From Purshia tridentata (lineage: Eukaryota; Streptophyta; Magnoliopsida; Rosales; Rosaceae), in contig QANT01003828.1 in the NCBI GenBank assembly GCA_003254885.1, positions 1-64,000 of the forward strand: 64,000 nt of DNA, read 5' to 3'. This document shows, piece after piece, positions 22,933-34,883 of this stretch; position 1 is the first letter of the stretch, and each line of letters starts with the position of its first letter. Under the pieces are notes generated by a model that was given only the letters and a program-made list of their open reading frames with translations, had not been told where the DNA came from and did no database searches. The translations under genes and the position numbers were made by a program.

Positions 22933-25458
22933 ATGGGGGATATCATATATGAAGAGGTAAGCCTAGCTAGTTCCGTATTGGGTACTTTTTATTTATTTAT
23001 TTTGACAAAAATAATGATTAATTGTTCTGTGTATTTATAACTAATTTTCAGGAGTATATCTTGAATTCTCGAGGAATTAAGCTTTTCACATGCAGATGGC
23101 TCCCAGAAAACAACAAACACAAAGCCTTAATCTTCATTTGCCATGGCTATGCCATGGAGTGCAGCATCACCATGAAAAGTCAGTATATATTCTATATATT
23201 AATTAATCTGCATATATACACATATACAATTAGTTTAATTACTTTTTCATCAAATTTTGACTCCCAAAATACCAAAAAGAAAACACATGTCTAATATGCT
23301 AAAGAGAGTGTCAAATTGGATTATTATAGGTACTGCAATCCGGCTTGCCAAAGCAGGGTTTGCCATTTATGGGATGGATTATGAAGGCCATGGAAAATCA
23401 GATGGGCTTGAGGGCTATGTGCAAAGCTTTGATGATGTGGTGGATGACTGCACCAATCACTTCACAAGCATATGTGGTTAGATTTTACAACACTCTTATC
23501 TCTCCACAATTCATGCCTATTTGTTGAGAAAGTACTGCATAATATATAGCTAGTATAAGCATGAACTTCAATTATGGAATTTAAGTTTAATTTTAATTTT
23601 TTTATCCAATACCTTTTGGAAATTCATCAGAGAGCAAAAAGAATAAAGGGAAAATGAGATATTTGTTGGGAGAGTCAATGGGAGGAACAGTGGCTCTGCT
23701 GGTGCACAGGAAGAAGCCAGAGTACTGGGATGGTGCGGTCCTGGTTGCACCCATGTGTAAGGTATGTATGCTTCTATATATTTGTCTATCTGTTAACTTT
23801 GTGCCTCTGTCTCCTTTTCACCTCTTTCTTTCTTCTACCTACCATCTTTTTGGACTTCTTTTTTGGAGTTTTTGAAGCCACCCTCTGCAAAATTTTAGCC
23901 CAACATTAACTGTGCATGCGTTATTTTTTTGTTTTAAAATATGTATTTGTTGATGTTGACCAAATCTCTTTATTTATTAATGCTATAAATTTAGAATCCT
24001 AACGATAATCGATGTCAAATCTAGGGTGTACATATCTTCCTTATATTGGTCCAACACATAGTTTGAATCAGCCCACAAAAGTAGCATGGACCCTTATCCA
24101 TCTAGATTAGCCTTTGACTATTAAAAAAAGAAATGTAGATTCTTTTAGTTTTAGGTTTCTTTTTTAGGTTGCCATTGTAGAATTTGACTCGCTCACCAAT
24201 TCACATTCCAATTAAAGTTTTTTTCTTCATTCTAAAAAGTATTTGACTAACTACCTTTTATTCAAATCCCAATTATGAAATATCCAAACCATATTTTATT
24301 TACAGATTGCAGATGAATTGAGGCCATCTCCTTTAGTCATCAGTGCTTTAACAAAGCTGTGCAAGTTTATTCCAAAGTGGAAAATAATCCCAACAAATGA
24401 TATTATTGATGTTGCTTTCAAAGTACCTGAGATAAGAAAACAGGTTTATATGCATATCTCTCATCCTGAATACTTTGGTATATATAAATATGTATTAATA
24501 TTAACCAAAATGGAGCCTAATGTTAATTCTAAACTAATTACAGATTAGAGAAAACACCTACTGTTACAAAGGCCGGCCTCGTCTGCAAACCGGCTACGAA
24601 CTTTTGAGGGTCAGTACGGAAATTGAACAAAGACTTGAAGAGGTATATTTCCAATCATCATTTTTTTTTAACTCTCGCGCATTAATGCATGACAAATGTA
24701 AAGAACAATCGTGCTTATCGGTTAGTGGGTCTATACACTTCATAAATACTCTCACACTGAATGCATAATAAATGTCAAGAACTATTGTCATGATCAGTTT
24801 TTGATATATGTGGGTCTCGCAATAAACCTACATATCACAAATATTCTTATGGATCTTGCAGTTACGCTTCATAAATATTTTTACACTGAATGCATGACAA
24901 ATGTCTTGAAAAATCAATATTACCAGTTTTTGATGTATGTGAATCTCACAATAATTTCATATATATTATAAGTATTACACTAAATGCATGACAAATGTCA
25001 AGAATATTTTGATTACCAATCGTTGAAGTATGCGAATCTCCCGATACACACTTTTAATTGTAGTTCGTCTTGTTCAAGAACAATACATTATTACATGAAC
25101 TTAACTTGGGATTCGTCTGTGAAAAATTATTGACTTATTTTCTTGTCTACTTGGTGATTAGATCACATTGCCATTCCTTGTTCTCCATGGGGAAGAAGAT
25201 AAAGTGACTGATAAATCCGTCAGCAAACAACTCCATGATGTGGCTTCGAGTCATGACAAAACATTCAAGTTGTACCCAAATATGTGGCATGGTCTGCTTT
25301 ATGGAGAAACACCTGAAAACATTGAGATTGTGTTTTCAGATATAATCAATTGGTTAGAGAAGAGAAGTGGCTTAGCAAATTCAAGGTTGGAAGGAGAGTT
25401 GAAAAAACAAAATGACGATCTATCAAAGGCAAAGCACCAACAAGAAGGAACTTGTTAG
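22933..25458 (+). CDS. alpha/beta hydrolase, monoacylglycerol lipase / caffeoylshikimate esterase-like
   Basis: Serine hydrolase of the plant MAGL family, which releases fatty acids from monoacylglycerols; one family member (CSE) instead cleaves caffeoyl shikimate in lignin synthesis. Seven exons: 22933-22956, 23052-23178, 23330-23476, 23631-23761, 24306-24443, 24544-24642 and 25162-25458, all GT-AG, giving 320 aa. The oxyanion HG is at 39-40, the nucleophile Ser115 in GESMGG, the acid Asp235 in HGEEDKVTD and the base His265 in WHGL. GHGKSDG (70-76) is also typical. No signal peptide, so cytosolic or membrane-associated. The C-terminal 30 residues are charged and probably disordered. The start was chosen because MGDIIYEEEY.LNSRG is the usual family N-terminus. 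The sequence does not decide between lipase and esterase substrates; it looks closer to the general MAGLs than to CSE. Confidence 0.92.
24670..25050. repeat. degenerate tandem repeats in lipase intron 6
   Basis: About four diverged units of roughly 100-130 bp. Each contains a form of gaatgcatgacaaatgtc followed by agtttttgatgtatgtg and a tctc.caataa segment. They lie wholly inside the intron between 24642 and 25162. Function unknown, probably none. Confidence 0.7.
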
Positions 25459-25955
25459 CATCATGAGATGCAAGTTAATTTTTTATTGCTCGGGAAGACA
25501 CCCTTCATTTGTAAGATTCATTGGACAAAAGAGCAAAGATGACAATAAAAGTAGTTTCGAAATTATGCTTCACAGTGGCAATAACAATACATAAACTATA
25601 GATCAACTCCACATTATACTCATTGTGCACTCTTGGGATCAACATAAAAGTACTAGATACTATTTCAAATAATTTAAAAGCACCATTGATCAAATATATA
25701 TATATATATATGGTGGTCAAAAAAAGTAACTTTTCTCCATACCAAAGAATTCAATATCCAAAATTTTCTCAAAATTTTCATTTTTTTGTGGTCTCAAAAT
25801 ATTACTAAATTAAAGTTATCAAAATCTTGTTAAAAATTTCAAATCAATCTAAATTTCCACCAAAATCAAAATTCTTTTGAAATTTCTATATTTTTTAACT
25901 TTTGAAATATTGTTGAAATCCAAAATTTAATTCCTTACTTCATACAATTAACTAA
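25459..25955. other. 3' flank of the lipase gene
   Basis: AT-rich 3' untranslated and intergenic DNA with a (TA)n tract at about 25697-25712. No further gene seen. Confidence 0.6.
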
Positions 25956-27074
25956 GGAGGGTGTATTTAATTAGGATTTTAATAGACTTTTATAGAATTT
26001 TTAAAAGTCATTGACTTTGGTAGAATTAATAGATTTTTAATGACTTTCATAAACTCTACATAGACTTTGCCAGAATTCTATATAGAGTTTTGCAAAATTA
26101 AATAAAAGACTTTTATAGAGTTTTAAAGACTTTTTTTTTTGTTTGCTAATTCATAGATTTTTTATGCAAAATTAAATAAAAGACTTTTATAGAGTTTTAT
26201 AGACTTTTTTTTTTGTTTGCTAATTCATAGATTTTTTTCAATTTTATTTGTATAACTACCCAGGTCAATCTATCGAAAAATGCCACAAATAGAAATTTTG
26301 ATTAGCCCACTTATAAATAAAAAATGTAGTCCATTTCAACAAAAGAAACAGGATGATAATAACAAGAATATGCCATAGCAAGCCCTTAAGCAATGCACAC
26401 ATAACACTAGAAAAAAAAAAGCAAAACAAATTGAGTAAATATATCTACTCTTCTCATGCCATACTGCTAAGTGCTAAGTTAACAACAAGAAATTAAAGAA
26501 AAAGAATTTTTAGTATTCAACCACCAAACCAAGCAAAATAGCAATCGGAGGATATAATAACCAATAAAGGGCTGCAGTGATGCACCAAGAAAGAGAAAGG
26601 GAGAAAAGAATTAAATATTGTTACTGTTTGATAATTTTATTTTGAAAAATAAAATACAAATTCGTCTTATTTTTAAATAATGTACTACTTTTTATATTGG
26701 ATATAATCATATAATATTTAAAATCCGTTGAAGTCTGCAAGGTGAAGGTTGGAGAATTATTGACTTTCATATAACATAATTTACATTGCAAAGTCTATGA
26801 AAGTTTATAATTTTTTAAATTACATATAAGTTAATGATTTTTTAAATACCATACAACTTTTATTAACTCTTTAAAAGTTATAAGTGAATACTGCTATACT
26901 TTTATAGACCTTTTAAAAATCTTAATTGAATACTGTTATACTTTTATAGACTCTTTAAAAGTCTTAATTGAATACTATTAAACATACATAGACTCTTTAA
27001 AAATCTTTATTGAATACTACTAGACTTCTGAATTTCATAAAAGTCATTTAAAACCCTAATTGAATGCACCCTCC
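25956..27074. mobile_element. PIF/Harbinger-like non-autonomous element, 1119 bp
   Basis: The termini are GGAGGGTGTATTTAATTAGG at 25956 and the imperfect complement ending ATTGAATGCACCCTCC at 27074. They are flanked by TAA on both sides (25953-25955 and 27075-27077). A 3-bp TAA/TTA duplication is the PIF/Harbinger (Tourist) signature. The interior is AT-rich with many gacttttatagag-type subrepeats, including a 74-bp tandem pair starting at 26091 and 26165. No transposase is seen. Confidence 0.8.
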
Positions 27075-27583
27075 TAATATTCCAAATTTGAAATCTTACA
27101 CTGCAATTAGACTGTCAATGAATTCAAATATAATTAACATTTATAAGTTTAGTGCAAGATTTGAGAGTGGCATACGGAAACATACAGAGAAAATGTAGAT
27201 CAATCTGACGAAAATCGTCCAACGGAGAAGGAACTAAAACAGGGAAAAGAAAATCTATTATAAGTAATTACAACAGAAAACGCTGTCTACAAGGTGCAAA
27301 GATGCATATTGCTTCTCACGATACACTTGGCTGATCTCAACTCTCATTGCCATTGTCTCAATATTATTGAATCGGAAAACATTTATCCACCCCTGAAAAG
27401 ACAACAACTAGCATGCTTGTCCTGTTAGTGCAACTACAATCAGCACCACCATAAAGAAGAAACACTGACAAACTAAGCATTAGTCCACTTCGATCATCGA
27501 CCAACACCGCAATATTACACGATGGATGCATGCTAAATCCATAAGGGAAGATAATAATCAGGAGGGTTTTGAGCCATTCTTTC

Positions 27584-30500
27584 TCAAATGATCTTATTTC
27601 GAATTTCCTCTAGTTTCTTCAATATCTCTCCAGGAGTTCTATCCAACTCATCTGCAATTTTTCTCTGCAGATCCATAGGCAATGTTGGGAACTGCTCACA
27701 TAGATCTCCATCAATCACATCCTGCCGAAATTAAAATACTGTCACCACTGATTCAAACATTATTGATGAAGACATAAAGCAATGTAATAGAAAAATCTGA
27801 AATACTCACATTATTGCCATATTTGTCACAGATATTCATCATAGATAATGTAGACAATAAGCAACAGAAGAATTACCTTAACCGGAAAATAAGCTGATCT
27901 ATAAGCCATGTGATCTCTTCCACACAAGGGTGGATGTTCCTGCCTCATATACATCTCCAAGTGAGAAAAGAAGTCAACATCATCACGTGAGGTGAATGCA
28001 AGCAGTGCGCCCAAGCTACCCATCACCGTCCCATAAATGATGCACTCCCCTCCACCTGGAATCAAAGATGCCTTCTGCAAGCAGCTGATTACGTCACCAA
28101 CATGAAACTGCACTATCTCCTCTACTTTGTTGGGAGCACCATTTAACTTCCCCTGCTCCCATTTTATCCGTCCGCCTGTAGGATCTTCCTCAATCTCGTC
28201 TGATACATCCTGTGGCAAACGCACAAAATACACATTCCCAAACTTGTCCGCACCTGCCATGGTGTCAAAATCTATGTGGAACGAGGCTGTGAGCCACCTA
28301 GGTACACAGTCATCCGCAAATATATACAATTGATTCTCATCCCGCCTATACTTGCAGTAGTGGAATGACTGCCAAAAAAAGCAACACCATAGGAAATATA
28401 GTGAGTGCCTAAATAAATTTACAGTGAATGGTAAGCAAAATGAATAAGATATTTTACTTCAGACGAAAACGCCATATACGATATGTTACTATTGCAATTC
28501 ATTAAGTCAAAAGTTTCAGCCATTTGACGCTTCCAGAAGAATGCCTTACCTACAAATTTTTTTGAGCAGCTACTTATTTAGCCTATACTTTAAAGGTTAA
28601 AAAATTTGGAGTTTTAGATGATAAATATGAAAGAAATTATGACATTAAATGTTAGGCATTATCATCACAAAAATAATAAATAAGAATGGCGAAGAAAATC
28701 AGGGAATGCACAACGCTGTTATAGAAATATTAGCAGACCATAGATAAACATGTATCTGGAAAGAAAATGTAAGAGTGGGAAGGTAGCACAATAGGGAGGC
28801 ACAACATACAACAAATAGACAAAATTATAGATCTGATACACCTACTGAGAAAGAAGAAAGACATACCTCCTGAATATCACCAACGTAAATCCGATCACGA
28901 TAGGTTTGAATAGATACAATTGTGTTGGGAAACAGCTTATTCTCACATTTTCTCAGCAATCTTTTTTTCCCCAAATCATATAGTCTGAGCACTGGTCCTA
29001 TACCTGCTAGTAATCTTCCCTGAAACTGGCATAAAGCAAGGGGAACACCATCCACTTGTGTCTTGTGCAAAAGTTCAAGGGATTTTCCATCCTCTAGAAA
29101 TCTATATATATGAATATATCCTGCAGTTAAAGATTTTTTGGGCCAAAACTGCAGCCCCTTTGCTGTACCAACAGCTAAAAGCGTACCATACTCCTTATCA
29201 TGAAAATTCACAGTACATACACTGAATGCAGCTTCATTATCCTGAAGCTCCAGCAGGCAAGTTGTAGTAGCTGTCTTTGGATCAAGAACTCGAATGCAAG
29301 AAACCCATTTGTTAGGCTCTGCCTTGGGATAGCCATAGTGCTCATCAGAGAGAGGGTCATCCTCATTATCACCTCCATTTTCCATCTGATCTACATTACC
29401 ATTCCCATTTTCACCTATTCCCGCAGCCTCAAAGCACACCTTTTTTGCAGCTTCACGCTCTTCAGCAGTGAATGCTCCTTGATCGCTTTCAATAATTACC
29501 AAAAGCTTCCGTTTGAGTTGAAACACAAACTTTCTAGGGGTGTATCTCAGTGGAATCACAGTTTCATTAAATGTTTCTCCCAATCTTTCAATAGTAAAAA
29601 CCCTCAAAGCATTGCCAGCAACAGCAACTACACCTTCCGCACATTGATCAGATGAAAAGGAGGCAGCATATTCAAGAGTTTCATACGAAAGGGGTGTTAA
29701 CAGAAAATGTCCTTGATGAATATAACCAAGCCAGGGCCGACTTGACAAACAAAGCATAGCATGCTTGCCTCTCACATTAACAGAAAATAGCTTTGGGGCT
29801 CTTAGTCCTAAGAATCGGGAACGGGAATCAGAAAGCTGACCTGTCACCATATCCACCACTGTTCTGAACAAAATCCCAGTACGTAAACCAGCATTAAGGA
29901 AAAGGCTGGCAGGATGATCAGCACCATCCTCCCCACCAATTGATGCCTGAACCTCAAGAAACAAGAGAGATTCTGGAATTGAAGAAACACTTTGCACACT
30001 CAGAATCTGCATACAGTCATCAGGATCCAATGACAAAATACGAATCGTGTTGTCATATGAACCAACTGCAAGGAAACGAGATCTCTGTCTCCCTTCAGGT
30101 ACAGGGGCTATGTCCAGACAGGCCACATCTCCAGACATTTCGTGCTTCTCCACCTCCATCAACTGACCCGTCATATCAACCTCAAAATATATAAGTTCTC
30201 CTCCACTCAGAGCAATAACCACCTGAAGTCTATTAGAGCCCACCTTTACAATTGTTCTCTTTCCAGGAGTTCTCCACTCATTGATACGTCCATCTTCCCT
30301 AATATGCCTAATGCCATTTGGATGAACTTGCATGAGAGAATCATCACCTATTAAAGAAACTGCAAGGGATGGGGTAGTGTCAAGAAACCCACTGTCGCTA
30401 ACTTCTTCGACTGTCTCACCAATTGAAAGCACAAGAGTAGCATTTGCAAATGACACGACAATGTATGCATCAAACTCATCAGATACATTCTTTTTCACCG

Positions 30501-31875
30501 TCCAGACTGCACTCGGTACACCAGGAAGCTCAGACACAGCCATCTCACTGATAGCTAAACCAGGTCTTAGTATCCTGAGGGATGAACGAGGACCCCGCCC
30601 ACAAAGTGCAAATATTTGAGGCGTTTCTTCCTCAAAGAGATTAGTGACCTTCATGTCCATCATTGGCATCAAACTCTCAACCTGATCAATCCTAACAAGG
30701 TTCTTAAGTCGTCTAGGATTGAAAAACACAGGCTCAAAACCTTCTTCTTTTTCCACCAGTGTAGCCGAGGAAGATTCAGCGTCAGGATCCTCCCCAATTG
30801 CCTGGAACTGGTACAAAGAGTGATTCCCAAACTCCGAAGCAGCAAACAAAAACCCAGATTTTAACACACACATTGAAGTTGTAACTGGAATTGTATCAAA
30901 GTATTTGATCTTCAATTCTGTTACATGATCATTATCATGATCCAAAGTAACCTTAAAAATATCCCCATACTCTGTCTGCACAAGGAAAAAGAACATGGAC
31001 TTCTGCTTGTGCATAGCTGCTGAAACAATAAGAACCCCACGCTCAGCAGGCAAATCTTTACGCCTAGGAATCACAGCCCTAACTTCGCCTTGTCCCTGAT
31101 TCTTATAAATTACAAAATTTTCAGCGCAGACCAATACACCACTCGGCCCATCCCCACCTCCAGGGACTGTGACCAGCAAATTTGCACCATTATCAACCTG
31201 ATCCGACCACTTCCTTGAGACATGATTAAGCCCAAGATCGAGCTCGTAAAAAGTCAAATGCTTCTGGGCCTCATTCGCTGCCTGCCCAGTGGAGTCCTGA
31301 TCGGCTTCAGAATAATCCAACTCAATCGCAGCAAATATGGGATTATCAAAACCACAATCAACCCCGCAAATCGAATACACTATCGTATGGGACTTGTGGG
31401 CCTCCAAGGGCGACGATATCGTTAACCTAGCAGCTGTATCCCTATTCAAAACGTAAACAAGTTTCTGCTTCTCACAGGCCCCAACCATAACAGCCCTCCC
31501 CTTGGGGTCTATGGCCAAGTACTGCCCCGGAACAATCCGGCGACAACCCGATTTACCGAAAGTTTCTTGGTGAATTTTATCAAAGACATTCTTCTCCTTG
31601 TTATATTCAAGAATTACTATCCGGCCCGAATCGGACCCAACAACAATATAGTCTTTCTGAGAACCAGTGAGCCTAAACTGAGCTAAAGACCTAATGGCGC
31701 CGAAAATTTCAACGGAGAGAAGAGTCTGGATCTTACCGTTTTCGTCGGGTCGGAGAAGGTCGAGAACCTTGCCTCTGGCAACGACAATCTCTTGGGTCTT
31801 TCCGCCGGAGAAATTGCCATTGATGGCGCAGACTATGCCCGTGGCTCGCTGGAGAGTGAGGCTGTAGAGGTACAT
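27584..31875 (-). CDS. SF3B3: splicing factor 3B subunit 3 (SAP130)
   Basis: Scaffold of the SF3b complex, which helps U2 snRNP clamp the intron branch site; SF3b is also part of the U11/U12 di-snRNP. Three coding exons on the minus strand: 28867-31875, 27877-28368 and 27584-27721, all GT-AG and in phase. They give 1212 aa, against about 1210-1215 for plant and animal homologues. The fold by family is three beta-propellers of the DDB1/CPSF160 type. Visible landmarks are the N-terminal MYLYSLTLQRATGIVCAING, an acidic linker near 820-840, the CPSF_A region from about 860 on, and the C-terminal LPMDLQRKIADELDRTPGEI. One very large first exon is typical of plant SAP130 genes. The gene is intact. 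Confidence 0.97.
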
Positions 31876-31961
31876 GGCATGGAGATTTGGGGTGGTGAGA
31901 GAGTGTGCAAGTTAGGGTTCTGGAGATTGATGAAGTTGTTGTTAGGACTTTGCGAGGGGTT

Positions 31962-31970
31962 TTAGGGTTT
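31962..31970 (-). promoter_or_regulatory. telo-box upstream of SF3B3
   Basis: ttagggttt on the plus strand (AAACCCTAA in the direction of the gene), about 90 bp upstream of the ATG. A second partial match (ttagggttc) lies at about 31912. Telo-boxes are enriched in promoters or leaders of plant housekeeping genes. TATA-like tttataaaaag lies at about 32036-32048. Confidence 0.5.
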
Positions 31971-32049
31971 TGAAAATGAGAAAGCTAGAACCACAAGACA
32001 GAAGAAAGCTCACTAAAGATATCGAGATGTGTTTATATTTTATAAAAAG

Positions 32050-32845
32050 AGAGAGAATGGACCGCACCCCGTAGAAGAAAAACACTTCCCTTCTTTTTCT
32101 TTTTTTTTGGGTAAATAAAAATGAAAAAACCCTTCCTTTATGGATTTATCACAATTTAAAAATTAACCAATTTATTAAAATAAATTAAAACTATAATTAT
32201 GATTCTATGAACTAAATCATGTATACCAAATTAATAATAATATATAATTTTATATGTATTAAATTAATTTAAAATTTTTAAAAATCTTTTTAGTTGAATT
32301 TGTGGACTTGAGCTGAGTCTGATAGTTGAGCATAATCTTGTCAATTTCATTGGTTGCATGTTGAGTTTGAGTTGAATTCACTCAAATTTAGTTGAGTCTA
32401 AATCAATTCTTGAGCTCAAAGTAAAGTTGAAAAATTTATACGTTCTTTTAGTCTTTTATCTCATAAAATCTCCTTAGATAATAATCATGTGACTACTTAT
32501 TACAAAGAAGTATATGTTCATTACTCACAAGTTTTCTCATCAAGTTGAGCTTAAGTTTTCCTTCCAAACCACTCAACTCACCCAAGTTGCAACTCCCTAG
32601 CAAAAGCACTCATTTTTGGGCCAAAGAGAGATGGCATGTTCAACATTTGAAATGGGTGAGGTTGGGCCTTAAAGTCCAGGAGCCAGCCCCCTATCCCAAT
32701 TATCTGAAGATATTAAAGGTGGAGTGGAGCAGGTGGTGATATATGTTAAAAAACCCATCTAGACCAAATCCACTCACAGACTCATCCTCTTATATATGAT
32801 CTAATAAACCACAAATGAGGTAGCTATAGAGACATAATCTCGAGA
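32050..32845. other. intergenic between SF3B3 and dirigent 1
   Basis: AT-rich divergent promoter region shared by SF3B3 (minus) and the first dirigent gene (plus). A TATA-like tcttatatatga lies at about 32788-32799, about 50 bp before the dirigent ATG. No other feature seen. Confidence 0.5.
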
Positions 32846-33598
32846 ATGAAAATGGCCAGGAACCACTCTATGCTAGCCATAGCCTGCTTAGTCTTCCTAG
32901 TCACCACCACCATGAACCAGTCGTTGGCCGCGGCCGCTAGAAGCCTAGGCAGTTCAACCCCAACACACTCTCACAACCATCAAAAAATGATCACATTCCT
33001 AATGAGAGATGTGCTGCTCAATGTGACTCACCCCTCATCATCCAAGTCCAAGCGTGCAACCACCAAAGTGACTAGTACTCAGCTGCCCTTCCCCAAACCA
33101 ATAGGCCTGTTTCCTCCCAGTGGAGGAGTCCCCCTCACAGAAACCAATCCCACTTCTGCAGTCCCTGGATTGTCCAGTACTCAAACACTGGATTTATCCG
33201 GGATTGGACTGTTTTTTCCTGCTAGAGCTACCCTTCAAGAATTGGAGTTTGGGGTAGTGACCCTGATTGAGGAAGACATGTTTGAGAGTACCCAAGGGTA
33301 TGGTTTACATATCATTGGAAAAGCACAAGGGATATATGTTGCAAGCTCTGAAGATGGGAGTAGCCACATGATGGCTATGACTGCACATTTTGCTAACAGT
33401 GAATTCAAGGATGGTTTGAGATTTTTTGGGGTGCATAGGACTGATGTGCACGATGGGTCTCATATTGCTGTTATTGGTGGCATCGGGAAGTATGTGAATG
33501 CAAATGGCTATGCAACAGTTAAGGCACTGAATGCAGGGCCTAATTCTACTGGGGAAGGAGCCAACAAGCTTCTTGTGCTCAATGTTTACCTCAGCTAG
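32846..33598 (+). CDS. dirigent protein, ESB1/DIR10-type (member 1)
   Basis: Dirigent proteins are secreted beta-barrels that steer coupling of phenoxy radicals; the ESB1/DIR10 group is needed to place lignin in the Casparian strip. One exon, 250 aa. Residues 1-29 form a signal peptide ending in an Ala-rich stretch. The dirigent region starts at MITFLMRDVL (about 48-57; FFMHDIL in relatives) and continues with a variable insert. The conserved core is at about 125-248: GKAQGIYVASSEDGSS, FFGVHRTDVHDGSHIAVIGG and GKYVNANGYA. It lacks the long Pro/Thr-rich spacer of member 2. ATG codons at residues 1 and 3 are both possible; the first is used. It heads a three-gene cluster with 34884-36113 and 37480-38406. 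Confidence 0.92.
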   Translation: MKMARNHSMLAIACLVFLVTTTMNQSLAAAARSLGSSTPTHSHNHQKMITFLMRDVLLNVTHPSSSKSKRATTKVTSTQLPFPKPIGLFPPSGGVPLTETNPTSAVPGLSSTQTLDLSGIGLFFPARATLQELEFGVVTLIEEDMFESTQGYGLHIIGKAQGIYVASSEDGSSHMMAMTAHFANSEFKDGLRFFGVHRTDVHDGSHIAVIGGIGKYVNANGYATVKALNAGPNSTGEGANKLLVLNVYLS

Positions 33599-34883
33599 TA
33601 GGAATCAACCTTGTTAGGCAACAGAGTCATAATCATTCTTCAGCTTTTCCAAAGAAATGTTGTAATTGTAGATTTTCTGGATGCATACTTGTATTTTGAT
33701 TTCGATTATAAAGAGGATGATATTACTCATAATTATGGCATTATGAAATAAATCAGTTTACCAGACAAAGTAATCGTGACGTGAGGTTTACAAACATACA
33801 GCTTTTGTTGGTTTGAACAAACAGACATCTCTTCAATTATGATACTACTCTTTTTTTCCAATGATTTTGGGTTTATAAATTGGCTAATGATCTTTATTGT
33901 GCTAAAGTGGAACTGAGGTAGCTTCATATTGGTGGATGAAAGAGGCCTGGCAGATTGTAACACTGTAACACAGATTAAATATGAGATGTCATGTTGGAAC
34001 CTGAGTAGGCAAAGATTACTTGGCCACCTATTTTTTTGTTCCAATGAATTTCAGTGGATAATGGAAGTAGCAATCAAAAGCTGTGATGCTTAATAAACAA
34101 CATTATTTTAAGCACATATTGAAACGTTACACTAAATGATGCTATCAAATGGACTTCTCTGCAGTTTTCTGTTCAAGTATGACACCTGATGAGTAATGAC
34201 CTAGTTTTCAAACTACTAAACAGCACTATAGAAATTGAAAGAACAGAGAATTTTGATTCTTATAACTCTTCTTAATTTGATGAACAAGTCTCCCATAACT
34301 CCACTTAAAAGACTTGATCATTTGTTGTAACGTGATAAACTTGCAGCAGTTCTTGTTGTTCAAAGAATCAATCATTAATGACCACATTGGAGTGAACAAT
34401 GATGGGTTTCATTTTGCATATAGTTTGGAATTCTTTTCCAGGTTCCAAGTACATTTTTTTTTTACCTAGGATGATTTATTTTATAATGATAAGTTTATTC
34501 TTTTGGTGGTTTATTTCATAACTATCATTTTATTCCTATAGTTACTTACCCCCATTTGTGTATGATGTGGTTTTACTTGCTCTAAATAGTGTCCCACTAA
34601 GTTATGCCAGAACTCCAGGGTGTAGTGGACACAGGCACCTAATCATGATCAAATCAGTGCCATCTTAACCACCCAAAAAAGTACTAATTTCATGTTATGG
34701 GAGTTGGTTTTTCAACCAAAGACACTCTGCAAAGAAAGGGTGCAACAACTCCATCACTTTAAGTGACTCCCGGAAACTATATATTACAACACAAATCATT
34801 TCATTCCCAAATCAGCACTCACTGAAATACAATACAATCTCTCAAGAATCAAGACAATACCCCTCATTTCTTCACAAACCCAA
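33599..34883. other. intergenic between dirigent 1 and 2
   Basis: 3' flank of dirigent 1 and promoter of dirigent 2. A TATA-like ctatatattac is at about 34777-34787, about 100 bp before the second ATG. No gene found; a minus-strand open frame at 33733-34044 has no family resemblance. Confidence 0.5.

Noticed and set aside
29200-29655. 151-codon plus-strand frame inside SF3B3
   Set aside because: Lies opposite a conserved coding exon and has no family similarity.
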